From Hyphomicrobiales bacterium (GTDB lineage Bacteria > Pseudomonadota > Alphaproteobacteria > Rhizobiales > Rhizobiaceae): 64,000 bases of DNA. This document shows, one piece after another, positions 9,150-17,774 of the stretch. Position 1 is the first letter of the stretch. Each line of letters begins with the position of its first letter. The stretch lies in contig UBTY01000023.1 of NCBI GenBank assembly GCA_900468535.1, forward strand, positions 62,001 through 126,000. The letters run 5' to 3'. The translations under genes were made by a program, and so were the position numbers. The notes under the pieces were generated by a model that saw only the letters and a program-made list of their open reading frames with translations, was not told the origin of the DNA and ran no database searches.

Positions 9150-10436
9150 CTACTCGCCGCTACTGCATTGGCGGATAGTGTCCTTGACGTCTTCGGGTGA
9201 AACCCACTTGGGATACCCGTCAGCCTGAGCAATCTTCTGGTCCAGAATTGAAAGAGCACGGATTGTCTGATCTTCACTGAGCGAGATCCCAATCGATTGA
9301 GCTATGGCGTCCAGTGCCCTGGGATCGCTCTGTGTTGCCCATACCCAGCTGAACGACGCTCCCGTAACGCTCGGGGCGACGCTGCTTCCAAGCGTTGCGA
9401 ATCCCTCATCCGCTTTGCCAGCTTCGATCTTGGCTATGTCGGCAGATGTCTCACGCTTGTACTGATGCGCACCAACAACTGGCTTCAACGGCGGAATTGG
9501 GAAACGCATGATTTCCGCGAGCCTGTCGGCAGCCCACTGGAACCGGTCAAGGCGAATGCCGGTATCAATGCCATAGAGAACGTCGAGCGCCAGCACCACC
9601 TCCTCCATAGCCGCGAAACCGGATCTATATGAGACGCCGTTGAGCGCGACATCCGGCGAAGCTCCGGCTAGTACCGCGGCAATCGTGCCTGCTGTTGCCA
9701 TGCCGAAGTCATCATGCGTGTGCATCGACATTGGTGCCGGACGGGACATCCTTCCGCGATAGGTCTTCACGAAGAGACCCATTGCCTGGGGCGACAGCGC
9801 ACTTGTCGAGTCCATCAGATCCAGTCGCCGGACGCCGGCTTCAATGAGCGTATTGGTGACTGCAACGAGGCCTTCAAAATCTCGCCGTGCGCAGTTGGCG
9901 ATCGTTGCATTCCATTCAAGCCCCGCTTCTGCGAGATATTCCGCCATGGCGTAGATCTCATCGACCTGTCGCTTGCGCGCGTCTTCGTCCGGCGCCTGTA
10001 GTATCCCGGGGTTGAATATGCGGATACCCGCTTCAGCGAAGCGGTCGACGGTCTCACGCATCAGCGGCATTGGGGTGTTGCCATCACCCAAAAGCGTGTC
10101 GGTGAAGAGATTCTTTTTGAACTTGGTCTGTGCCCCGGCGACGATGAGGGCCGCGGCTTGTTCGATGGGATTTGGCGTCGTTGCGCCGCGCCACCAAACG
10201 TTCAGGCATTCTTCCTCGACGCCGAGCTCGTCGAGGAGTTCGCATATCGCCAACAGATCTGCCTCATTTGCGCGGACGCCCAGCGTATAGATCACTTTGC
10301 GGATCGTGCTGCTGATCAAGCCAACGGGCTTTGGTGGTGAAAACTCACTGGTGACCTCAGGCATGAAATTGAAGGGGCTAACAAAGTGCCGCCCTTCGAC
10401 GTAGGATTTTCCACCCGAAGTTGCGCTGCCCGACAT
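9150..10436 (-). CDS. HMGL-like/isopropylmalate-synthase-like enzyme
   Basis: Member of the DRE-TIM metallolyase superfamily (HMG-CoA lyase, homocitrate, citramalate and isopropylmalate synthases), 429 residues. The metal motif is seen as MHTHDDFGMATAG near residue 240, preceded by LMDSTSALSP. The opening motif, usually TLRDGxQ, appears instead as STIRKVIYTLG, so the usual Arg-Asp pair is not evident. ATG 10436 follows AGAGGAAG; an upstream in-frame ATG at 10502 is less likely. It sits between the importer ATPase gene and the ring-opening amidohydrolase. It may form or split a C-C bond in the pathway; the reaction is unknown. Confidence 0.75.
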   Translation of the reverse strand: MSGSATSGGKSYVEGRHFVSPFNFMPEVTSEFSPPKPVGLISSTIRKVIYTLGVRANEADLLAICELLDELGVEEECLNVWWRGATTPNPIEQAAALIVAGAQTKFKKNLFTDTLLGDGNTPMPLMRETVDRFAEAGIRIFNPGILQAPDEDARKRQVDEIYAMAEYLAEAGLEWNATIANCARRDFEGLVAVTNTLIEAGVRRLDLMDSTSALSPQAMGLFVKTYRGRMSRPAPMSMHTHDDFGMATAGTIAAVLAGASPDVALNGVSYRSGFAAMEEVVLALDVLYGIDTGIRLDRFQWAADRLAEIMRFPIPPLKPVVGAHQYKRETSADIAKIEAGKADEGFATLGSSVAPSVTGASFSWVWATQSDPRALDAIAQSIGISLSEDQTIRALSILDQKIAQADGYPKWVSPEDVKDTIRQCSSGE

Positions 10437-10511
10437 TTGTTCTTCCTCTTGCTCGATTTCTTTTGTTTGGATTGGCTTTGACCTGTGGCAACACAGCGTC
10501 ATGGCAAACGA

Positions 10512-11330
10512 TCAGGTGGCCGTTTCTAGGCGACGTGCCGCCCGGCGCGCTCGACCGGCGGCTGGATCGGGTACCGGCACCGCGGCCAACAGCGACCGGG
10601 TGTAGGGCATCTTTGCATTCTCGAAGATCTCCCGACGGGATCCTTGCTCCACGACCTCGCCTTTATGCAGAACCACGATCTTCTCGCAGAGGTGGCGAAC
10701 GACAGCGAGATCGTGCGCCACGAAGACGATGGCAAGATTGAGCTTCCTCTGCATGTCTTGCAGCAGATTGATGACCTGCGCCTGCACCGACACGTCGAGA
10801 GCCGCCACCGGCTCGTCGCAGACAAGAATGCGTGGACGGATCACCAAAGCGCGGGCAATCGCAATGCGCTGACGCTGGCCACCGGAGAACGAACGCGTAT
10901 ATCTGGCCATGTCGTTCGGGTTTAGGCCAACCATCTCCAACATCTCGGCAACCCGATCGCGCCGCGCCGCTGCCGTCGGCTCCAGCCTGTGAACCAGAAG
11001 GCCTTCACCAATCAACTCCTCCACCGTCATGCGAGGATTGAGGCTGCCATAGGGATCCTGGAAAACCATCTGCACTTCGCGACGAAAGCGCCTCAGATCT
11101 TTTCCCGCAGCGTGGATGACGTCGATGCCATCATACGTTATCGAGCCCTTCTCGGGCTTGATCAACGCGAGCATGCATTTGGCGATTGTTGACTTGCCGG
11201 AGCCAGATTCGCCGACCAATCCCAGCGCCTCGCCAGCGCCCACACTGATCGTGACGTCGTTCAGCACCTTCGCGGGGGGATGGGGAAAGGCATTGTACGA
11301 CTTGCTTATTCTGTCGATGGACATGAGCAT
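10512..11330 (-). CDS. Dipeptide-type ABC importer ATPase (DppF/OppF-like)
   Basis: One of two ATPases powering the importer of this operon at the inner face of the membrane. Walker A GESGSGKST, signature SFSGGQRQR, Walker B RILVCDEPVAALD and the His switch VAHDLAVV are intact. ATG 11330 lies two bases after the stop of the preceding ATPase gene, giving 272 residues. It lacks the Cys-containing C-terminal region that its DppD-like partner has, and ends in an Arg/Ala-rich tail. Co-transcribed with 11333-15829. Confidence 0.88.
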   Translation of the reverse strand: MLMSIDRISKSYNAFPHPPAKVLNDVTISVGAGEALGLVGESGSGKSTIAKCMLALIKPEKGSITYDGIDVIHAAGKDLRRFRREVQMVFQDPYGSLNPRMTVEELIGEGLLVHRLEPTAAARRDRVAEMLEMVGLNPNDMARYTRSFSGGQRQRIAIARALVIRPRILVCDEPVAALDVSVQAQVINLLQDMQRKLNLAIVFVAHDLAVVRHLCEKIVVLHKGEVVEQGSRREIFENAKMPYTRSLLAAVPVPDPAAGRARRAARRLETAT

Positions 11331-11332
11331 TT

Positions 11333-12343
11333 TCAGATACCCTTCGCGTCGTGCAAGTGACAGGCAACACGCGTCCGACCGACCTGCAACGTCGCCGGTA
11401 GTTCGAGAGCGCAACACTGGACGCGCTGATCGCAACGCGGGTGGAACGTGCAGCCGCTCGGTCGGTTCATTGGTGGTGGCGGAGCACCGGGAATTGCGTA
11501 GAGGGCCGCCAGATCCTGGTCGATGCGCGGCACCGCCTTGATCAGACCCTGCGTATACGGATGTCTGGGGCGCGCGAAAACATCGCCAACCTCACCATCT
11601 TCGACGATGCGGCCCGAATACATGACCATAACGCGATCGGCAAAGCCGGCAACGACGCCAAGGTCATGCGTGATCAGCAGTACCGCGAGGCCACGACGCG
11701 TCGACACTTCGTCGAGCAGGTCGAGCACCTGGTCCTGGACGCGCACATCGAGCGCCGTCGTCGGTTCGTCGGCGATGAGCAGACGTGGTTCGCCGACCAG
11801 CGCCATCGCCAGCACGACGCGCTGGCGCATCCCGCCGGAAAACTCGTGGGGATACGCGTCAATGCGTTCGGCAGCGCGGTCGACTCCCAGTTCGTCGAGT
11901 ACCGACAGCGCCCTTTTGCGTGCCTCCGCTTTGCCTACACCACGGATGCGCAACGTTTCCGCGACCTGTTCGCCAATCGTCATCAGAGGATTGAGAAAGC
12001 TCATCGGATCCTGGAAGACCATGGCGATTGAACTGCCACGCAGCTTGCGCATTTCTCGCTCCGAGAGCTTGAGAAGGTCAGCCCCGTCGAAGTCGATCCG
12101 GCCGGATACTCTGGCGATCCGGTCCAGTTGCATCAGCGCACGCGCTGTCATCGACTTGCCCGAACCGGATTCACCGACCAACGCCATGCGCTCCCCGACA
12201 CCGATGGTGAAGTCAACGTCATCGACAATATTGACATTGGAGCCGCTCCGCCCGAGCGGCATATCGACCCTGAGTTTCTCCACGGCAACGAGAGGTGGCC
12301 GAACAAGGGTGGGAGCGGATGTAGACATGGGGTGTGCGTTCAT
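11333..12343 (-). CDS. Dipeptide-type ABC importer ATPase (DppD/OppD-like)
   Basis: Second ATPase of the importer, 336 residues from ATG 12343, which follows the permease stop by one base. Walker A GESGSGKSM, signature FSGGMRQR, Walker [13 protein letters not shown] and switch THDLGVV are present. The C-terminal oligopeptide-transporter region has the Cys-rich pattern SGCTFHPRCD...CC (possible Fe-S ligands in this subfamily). Tight spacing to both neighbours indicates one operon. Confidence 0.88.
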   Translation of the reverse strand: MNAHPMSTSAPTLVRPPLVAVEKLRVDMPLGRSGSNVNIVDDVDFTIGVGERMALVGESGSGKSMTARALMQLDRIARVSGRIDFDGADLLKLSEREMRKLRGSSIAMVFQDPMSFLNPLMTIGEQVAETLRIRGVGKAEARKRALSVLDELGVDRAAERIDAYPHEFSGGMRQRVVLAMALVGEPRLLIADEPTTALDVRVQDQVLDLLDEVSTRRGLAVLLITHDLGVVAGFADRVMVMYSGRIVEDGEVGDVFARPRHPYTQGLIKAVPRIDQDLAALYAIPGAPPPPMNRPSGCTFHPRCDQRVQCCALELPATLQVGRTRVACHLHDAKGI

Positions 12344-12344
12344 A

Positions 12345-13202
12345 TCAGTTACCCCTGAGTGACGGGTCGCGTCGTACCTGTATGATGTCGCCAAGCAGGC
12401 CAAACGCGATTGACGTGACCGCGACGGCGGCGCCCGGCGCCACAACAGTCCACCAGGCGGTCGAAACGTAACCGCGCGCGGCAGCGATCGTTGCACCCCA
12501 TTCCGCACTGGGAGGCTGAGCGCCCACGCCTATGAAAGACAGGCTGGCAAGAACAAGAACCGTGGTGCCGATGTCGCCCGCCCATTTGACGATCAAGACG
12601 TCCAGCGAATTAGGCAGCACGTGCTTGGTCATCAACCGCCATTTCGAGACCCCCAACACCTCGGCGCCGGCCACGAAAGGCTGCTCCATCGTCTGGCGCA
12701 TTATGCCTCTCAGCATCCGCGCGGTGAGCGGCCATCCTGTGATCGCCATTGCGATCACAGCAGAGCGGAGACTGGGGCCCATGGCGCTGGCAAAGCCGAG
12801 CGCCACGATCATGCTGGGCAAGGCCAGACCGATATCCGTGATACGCATCAGGCCCTCGTCGAGCCAGCGCGGTCCCGCGGCTGCGGCCGTTGCGATAGCA
12901 ACACCGATCAGCGAGTAAAGCGTCACGACAAGGAAAGCCGAAAGCAAAGTCGTTTGCGCGCCGACGATAAGCCGCCAGAGTACGTCGCGGCCCTGGTCGT
13001 CAGTACCAAGCCAGTTCATGGCGCTCGGTGGCATCAGTGAGTTGGCAATGTCAGACTTGAAGAGATTGCCGGGTGCAAATAGCGGGCCAAAGATTGCGAT
13101 GGCGAGCAATGCGACGACCAGCGTGCAAACGATGGTTTCGAACAGCGTCGGACCACCTTTGCGGCCGACAGTTGTCTGCTGGAGAGCGACGGGCACGGTC
13201 AT
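12345..13202 (-). CDS. Dipeptide-type ABC importer permease (DppC-like)
   Basis: Inner-membrane permease of 285 residues. The N-terminal helix (FETIVCTLVVALLAIAIFG) is followed by the DppC mark GTDDQGRDVLWR and five further hydrophobic segments. The ATPase-coupling loop is seen at EVLGVSKWRLMTKHVLPN. Its start overlaps the end of the DppB-like gene by 4 bases, showing translational coupling. Confidence 0.88.
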   Translation of the reverse strand: MTVPVALQQTTVGRKGGPTLFETIVCTLVVALLAIAIFGPLFAPGNLFKSDIANSLMPPSAMNWLGTDDQGRDVLWRLIVGAQTTLLSAFLVVTLYSLIGVAIATAAAAGPRWLDEGLMRITDIGLALPSMIVALGFASAMGPSLRSAVIAMAITGWPLTARMLRGIMRQTMEQPFVAGAEVLGVSKWRLMTKHVLPNSLDVLIVKWAGDIGTTVLVLASLSFIGVGAQPPSAEWGATIAAARGYVSTAWWTVVAPGAAVAVTSIAFGLLGDIIQVRRDPSLRGN

Positions 13203-14242
13203 CGGGTTTGGCTCCCCAGTTGAGCGGCACGAATTCGCGGATCGACCAGAAGCTGGAGGAGGTCGACGATCAGGTTGACCAGACAGACGACAGTACCAGT
13301 GAAGATCACCGATCCCAACACTGCAAAGACATCCTTCTGGGCAACGGCATTGAACATGTAGGCGCCAATGCCCTGGCGCGCGAAGATCGTTTCCACCAGC
13401 ACAGCCGAGCCAATCATCGTGCCCACCTGGGTGCCGGATAGCGTCAGCACGGGGTTCAGACTGTTGGGCAAGGCGTGATGCACCAGCATATGGCGTGCGG
13501 TCGCGCCTTTTGCACGCACCGCCATGATGAAATCGGAGCGCAAAACACCAAGCAGAGCAGCCCTCAACGTGCGAAAGACCTGCGTTGAAAAAAGCGCCGC
13601 AAGCACTGCAGCAGGCAGGATGATGTGATAGAGGGCATCGAGAACACCCTCGAAATTACCCGCTATCAGAGCATCGAGCGTCGGCGCGCCTGTGACCATC
13701 GGCGAGTTCATGCCGAAGCCGTGCTGTCCGGAAATTGGAACAAGGCGCCAGACGCTTCCCAGCACATATTGCAACACCAGCGCCAGCCAGAAGGCCGGCA
13801 TGCCGCCAAGCATGACCGCAGCGATACGGCTTGCCATGTCAAACATCCCGCCGTGGCGGTAGGCCGCCATGATGCCAGCAGGAATCGCGACGGCGAGATT
13901 GAGAACCATCGCAATGAAAACAAGCTCCAGCGTATTTGGCAGGACCTTTTCGAGGTCCGCAAGAACGGGTTGGAGGGTGACAATAGAAGTCCCGAGATCA
14001 CCGTGCAGCAGGCGCACCAGGAAGCTCAGATACTGCATGATGACAGGGGCATCCAACCCTAGCCTTTCACGCACCAATTCGATCTGGACGGTGGACGCGT
14101 CCGCGCCGGCGGCCATCTGGGCTTCGTCGCCCGGCATAAGCTTGATCATCAAGAAGACCAGCGATGCTAGTCCCCAAAGTGTGAGCAGGGTCAGACCGAG
14201 ACGTCGGGCCAGGAACCATAGATAGGCGCGGAACGCTTGCAT
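13199..14242 (-). CDS. Dipeptide-type ABC importer permease (DppB-like)
   Basis: Inner-membrane permease of 347 residues. It opens with RRLGLTLLTLWGLASLVFLM and carries the DppB-type periplasmic pattern LMPGDEAQMAAG followed by RERLGLDAP. The coupling loop RAKGATARHMLVHHALPN lies near the C-terminal third. It begins 12 bases after the solute-binding protein gene and overlaps the DppC-like gene, so the importer genes are one transcript. Confidence 0.88.
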   Translation of the reverse strand: MQAFRAYLWFLARRLGLTLLTLWGLASLVFLMIKLMPGDEAQMAAGADASTVQIELVRERLGLDAPVIMQYLSFLVRLLHGDLGTSIVTLQPVLADLEKVLPNTLELVFIAMVLNLAVAIPAGIMAAYRHGGMFDMASRIAAVMLGGMPAFWLALVLQYVLGSVWRLVPISGQHGFGMNSPMVTGAPTLDALIAGNFEGVLDALYHIILPAAVLAALFSTQVFRTLRAALLGVLRSDFIMAVRAKGATARHMLVHHALPNSLNPVLTLSGTQVGTMIGSAVLVETIFARQGIGAYMFNAVAQKDVFAVLGSVIFTGTVVCLVNLIVDLLQLLVDPRIRAAQLGSQTR

Positions 14243-14254
14243 GATCAGCCCTCC

Positions 14255-15829
14255 CTACGGCTTGGCGAGACGGAAGTCTGCGGGAGCCGTTTGTGAGACA
14301 AGCAAACTGCCTTTCAGGTCTTCCAAAGTGCCGAGGCGATATGCGGATGGCTTGTACACGCCATACATGTCGATCATGACAGAGTCGCCGTCGAGGATCG
14401 TCTGAACTTTGGAGTATAGGTCACAGCGCTTTTCGCTATCGCCCGTTGCCATCGCCTGATCGAGCAATTTATCGACCTCGGGGTTGGAGTATCCCGCACG
14501 ATTGGTCCCGATTGCATCCGTCTTGTAGCCCTTCACAAGCATAATGCCCGGGTCCGGAAACTGCGGGAAATCTTCCAGCAACATCATCTGGGGAATCGTC
14601 TTCTTGTCTCTGAGGCTCGCGAGATAATTGGGAAATGCGATCGGAACGAGCTCCAGGTCGATGCCAATCTCCTGAAGGTTCGACTGGAAAAGCGTGGCTT
14701 CCTGTTTCTGTATTTCGAACGCCGGTTGGAAGCTCATCTGAAACTTCGTGCCGGTAGCACCAGCATCGGCAAGGATTGCCTTGGCGGCTTCGAGATCTTG
14801 CTTGACCGGCGGCAGGTTCGGACGGCAGTCAAGGCTGGCAGGAAGCGGACCGTTGGCGATTGCACCGTTCTTGCCGCGGATACCACGCAGACCACCGGCA
14901 TAGTCGTAGACCAGCCGTAGCGCCTTTCGGACTTTCGGATCCGCCGTTGGTCCGACACTCGTGTTGAAGACAATCTCCGTCTGAATACCCGTATTCATCG
15001 GCACAACCTTAACATTTGGATCCGTGTTAAGGCTCAGGGCGTCCCTGTCACTGAGGCTAAGAGCTACATCGATGCCGCCAGCCAGAAGTTCGTCTCGTCT
15101 CGTCGCGCTCTCGTCTATTCGGCGAAACACGATTGTTTTCGGCCTACCCTGCTCAGGCAACCAGTATTGCGGAAAGAGATTGATCGCCACGCCCTGCGAC
15201 TGATCTTCCAACGTATACGGCCCACTGCCCGCTTCATGAGATTGCAGCCAGGCCTGGCCATCGTCGGAAGCCTTATTTTGTTCGACCAGGTCCGCGTTGA
15301 GTATGTAGATCTTGCTCAGAGCGGGGAGAAAAACTGCGCTTGGTTTAGTCAGATTGACGGTGAAGTGCGTGTCGTCGGTGATCGTGGTCGATTCATATCC
15401 ATCGATCAGCGATGCCGCCCCAGTACCAAGACGCTTGAGGCGATCGAGGGTATACGCAACATCCTTTGCAGTAAGCGTTCGGCCATCGTGGAATTTGACG
15501 TCGCCTCTTAGTGTAAAGCTGATGGACCGCGCGTCCGGCGCATAGGCATATTCCGTTGCCAGGTTGGGAGCCATCGCTTTGCCGTGAAACGTAACGAGGG
15601 TATCGTAGATCGCGCTCAGTATGATGTTCGTTTGTGCGTAGTCCGAGCGCAGCGGATCGAGCGTATTGACGGCTCCTCCGGCGCCAACGATGATGGTTTC
15701 CTCTCGAGAGGAAGCCATTGCATCGCCTGAATTCAGGCCGATTCCCAGCGACATCAAACTTATGCAGACAACGCCAAGTCTCGTGCGTTGGCCGACACGC
15801 GCAACAGTACTTTTGTCAATCTTAGGCAC
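14255..15829 (-). CDS. Family 5 solute-binding protein of the first catabolic operon
   Basis: Periplasmic binding protein (DppA/OppA type, about 524 residues) that delivers the substrate to the permeases at 12345-14242. The N-terminus has a signal-like segment ending GDAMASSREE, then IVGAGGAVNTLDPLRSD and the family pattern ITFTLRGDVKFHDGRTLTAKDV (read here as SISFTLRGDVKFHDG). GTG 15829 is chosen because AGGGAAA lies upstream; a TTG at 15856 would add nine residues. A 14-base palindrome lies just upstream. Family 5 proteins bind peptides but also many non-peptides; context points to a cyclic or ring-derived amide. Confidence 0.88.
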   Translation of the reverse strand: MPKIDKSTVARVGQRTRLGVVCISLMSLGIGLNSGDAMASSREETIIVGAGGAVNTLDPLRSDYAQTNIILSAIYDTLVTFHGKAMAPNLATEYAYAPDARSISFTLRGDVKFHDGRTLTAKDVAYTLDRLKRLGTGAASLIDGYESTTITDDTHFTVNLTKPSAVFLPALSKIYILNADLVEQNKASDDGQAWLQSHEAGSGPYTLEDQSQGVAINLFPQYWLPEQGRPKTIVFRRIDESATRRDELLAGGIDVALSLSDRDALSLNTDPNVKVVPMNTGIQTEIVFNTSVGPTADPKVRKALRLVYDYAGGLRGIRGKNGAIANGPLPASLDCRPNLPPVKQDLEAAKAILADAGATGTKFQMSFQPAFEIQKQEATLFQSNLQEIGIDLELVPIAFPNYLASLRDKKTIPQMMLLEDFPQFPDPGIMLVKGYKTDAIGTNRAGYSNPEVDKLLDQAMATGDSEKRCDLYSKVQTILDGDSVMIDMYGVYKPSAYRLGTLEDLKGSLLVSQTAPADFRLAKP

Positions 15830-15846
15830 AGCTGTTTCCCTTTTTT

Positions 15847-15860
15847 TAAGTTGCAACTTA
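15847..15860. promoter_or_regulatory. Palindrome TAAGTTGCAACTTA upstream of the solute-binding protein gene
   Basis: Perfect 14-base palindrome beginning 18 bases upstream of the chosen GTG start, in the 91-base gap after the maleate-isomerase-like gene. The core AGTTGCAACT also occurs at zwf (2793-2802). It may be an internal operator. No binding protein is assignable. Confidence 0.35.
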
Positions 15861-15920
15861 TCTGACGATCAACCCAACTGGAGCCATCCAATTGTTCATA
15901 CGACTGCGCGGTGGCATCTC

Positions 15921-16679
15921 TCATGCATCCGCGCCCGTCTTTTGACCGTCTAGGAATGAAAAAGCCGCGGTGAAGCCGATCGTCGCGGAGTCGAGAATTG
16001 GTATGTGCAACCTGGTTTGTCCCATCGAAAGCGAGTATCCGCCAAGGTTGGTGCTCCAAACTATGATGCAGTCCGGTGTGGAATCTCGAGAAATTCTGAA
16101 TGCGACCTCCTCCAGCTCGTCTGAAGTGACGGCGGCGGCTTCGAAATTGTCGGAAATTCCAAGCGCCGATGAGTCGACGACAGTTATGCCTTCTTTTCCA
16201 AATGCGTCGATCAGCTTATCACACTCGTTTCGGTCACCCTGGGCAATCAGACCGATGCGGCGGCTGCCGGCTGTTTTGAGCGTCTCGAGCGTAGCCAACG
16301 ACGTTGTTGTCGCCGGCACGCCAAGCATGTCCTCAAGCATTGCACACAACGTCCGATCCGGGTCAAAACCGAGCAGTGCCCCGCGCGTTGCATTCCACAG
16401 GACAACATCCGGTCGAGCGTCACGCAGGAGTGCTGCGGCACACCGAAAGCTTTCCAGATCGTAACCCGACGCAGGGTGTCCTCCGTAAGGCACGCGCGCA
16501 ACACAGACATCGACTCCTGGCCGAGATTGAAGGAACGCATGCGCTACGCGTTCAACAGTTCGATTGCTTGATGGCAGCACGACCCCGATTGTCCGCCGCC
16601 CCTTTTGCGGAATCTTGTGCACCGACCCTTCTCCACTTTGAAGCAGTGATGGTGCCAGTATCCTTGTGTCTTTTGTCAT
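15921..16679 (-). CDS. Maleate isomerase/Asp-Glu racemase superfamily protein without the usual cysteines
   Basis: Relative of maleate cis-trans isomerase and arylmalonate decarboxylase, 252 residues, with the opening GVVLPSSNRTVE characteristic of that branch. Known members use one or two Cys. Here the two expected positions read WNATRGAL (Ala97) and VWSTNLGG (Ser209), so neither Cys is present; both readings were checked on the DNA. It is the first gene of the operon, with AGGGAG upstream of ATG 16679, 128 bases from the divergent LysR gene. It may use another mechanism, or bind a ligand without catalysis. Confidence 0.72.
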   Translation of the reverse strand: MTKDTRILAPSLLQSGEGSVHKIPQKGRRTIGVVLPSSNRTVERVAHAFLQSRPGVDVCVARVPYGGHPASGYDLESFRCAAALLRDARPDVVLWNATRGALLGFDPDRTLCAMLEDMLGVPATTTSLATLETLKTAGSRRIGLIAQGDRNECDKLIDAFGKEGITVVDSSALGISDNFEAAAVTSDELEEVAFRISRDSTPDCIIVWSTNLGGYSLSMGQTRLHIPILDSATIGFTAAFSFLDGQKTGADA

Positions 16680-16768
16680 TCTGTCTCACTCCCTCGACCT
16701 CACCCGCCGTTTCTGCTGATGAGGTCAGAGCTGAGTTTAGATAGCCACGCATTGCCGTCCAGCATAAA

Positions 16769-16786
16769 GAATGCAACAATCCATTC
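16769..16786. promoter_or_regulatory. Short inverted repeat in the divergent LysR promoter
   Basis: GAATG-N8-CATTC (GAATG 16769-16773, CATTC 16782-16786) lies 22 bases before the LysR start, in the region shared with the divergent operon. LysR boxes often have this kind of spaced dyad. The short arms make it weak evidence. Confidence 0.3.
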
Positions 16787-16807
16787 GAATAATTAGGATG
16801 GTCACCA

Positions 16808-17749
16808 ATGCGTGCTTCTCTGGTACCGGCCGCACTTCGTTATGTTGATCAGGTCGCAAAATCCGGCTCGATCCAGAAGGCGGCGAAAGAACTGAACGTG
16901 TCCGCATCGGCCATAGACCGACAAATTCTGCTCTTGGAGAAGGACTTCAATGTCGAGCTTTTTGAGCGCCTTCCACGGGGCATGCGCCTCACACAAGCGG
17001 GGCAGACCATCGTCGCCCTCGCTCAGCACTGGCTAGCCGACGAACGACACATCGCTGCGGATCTTCGTCAGCTGCAGGGCGTCAATCAAGGGCATGTTCG
17101 CATGACGGTGATGGACAGCCACGTCAACGGCTTTTTGCCTAGCTTCATCTTGCGGTTAAATGCGGACTATCCTTCCATATCTCTGGATGTCGATGTTGCT
17201 AGTCCAGACATTGCACGCGCCTCCTTGATCAGCGGCGGCGCAGATATCGCGGCTATTTTCAACCTCTCACCGGGTCGCGAGCTCAAGGTTCTATGGACGG
17301 AATCATTGCCCATTGGGTGCGTGGTGAGATCGAACCACAAACTCGCCAACGCAGGTTCCGTTAGCTTCGAAGAGGCTGCCTCCCATCGTATCGCGCTTCA
17401 AAGCCGTGCCTTAACAATCAGACGCTTTCTGGAAGCGCGCTATGGTTGGTTATTCTCCGACCCACGACAGGCTGTGGTCACAAATTCTCAGCAACTTATA
17501 AAGCAACTCGTTGCGGAAGGAGACTACGTTGCCTTCACCTCCGAGTTGGATGCCGCACCGGAGCTAATTGACGGAAGCTTTGTGTTCCTTCCGATCTGCG
17601 ATGCCACTATGGAACCGCAGTCTGTTAGTATTGCAATCGATGCGAACCGAACTCCTTCGCATGTTAGTCGCATTGTCGCAGATCTCGCGATCGCCGAAAT
17701 CTCGGACTGCCTTCGCATCGTTCGGGGTGTGAACGCAGCTGATCGATGA
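16808..17749 (+). CDS. LysR-family regulator of the ring-opening operon
   Basis: LysR-type regulator, 313 residues. The helix-turn-helix reads VAKSGSIQKAAKELNVSASA, followed by LFERLPRGMRLTQAGQ and an effector-binding domain. It is closely similar at the N-terminus to the LysR proteins at 1683 and 39267. Divergent from the operon beginning at 16679, it is the likely regulator of the importer and ring-opening genes. The effector is unknown. It converges with the racemase gene at 17775. Confidence 0.9.
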   Translation: MRASLVPAALRYVDQVAKSGSIQKAAKELNVSASAIDRQILLLEKDFNVELFERLPRGMRLTQAGQTIVALAQHWLADERHIAADLRQLQGVNQGHVRMTVMDSHVNGFLPSFILRLNADYPSISLDVDVASPDIARASLISGGADIAAIFNLSPGRELKVLWTESLPIGCVVRSNHKLANAGSVSFEEAASHRIALQSRALTIRRFLEARYGWLFSDPRQAVVTNSQQLIKQLVAEGDYVAFTSELDAAPELIDGSFVFLPICDATMEPQSVSIAIDANRTPSHVSRIVADLAIAEISDCLRIVRGVNAADR

Positions 17750-17774
17750 CGACGAGATCACGGCACATGCGGTT

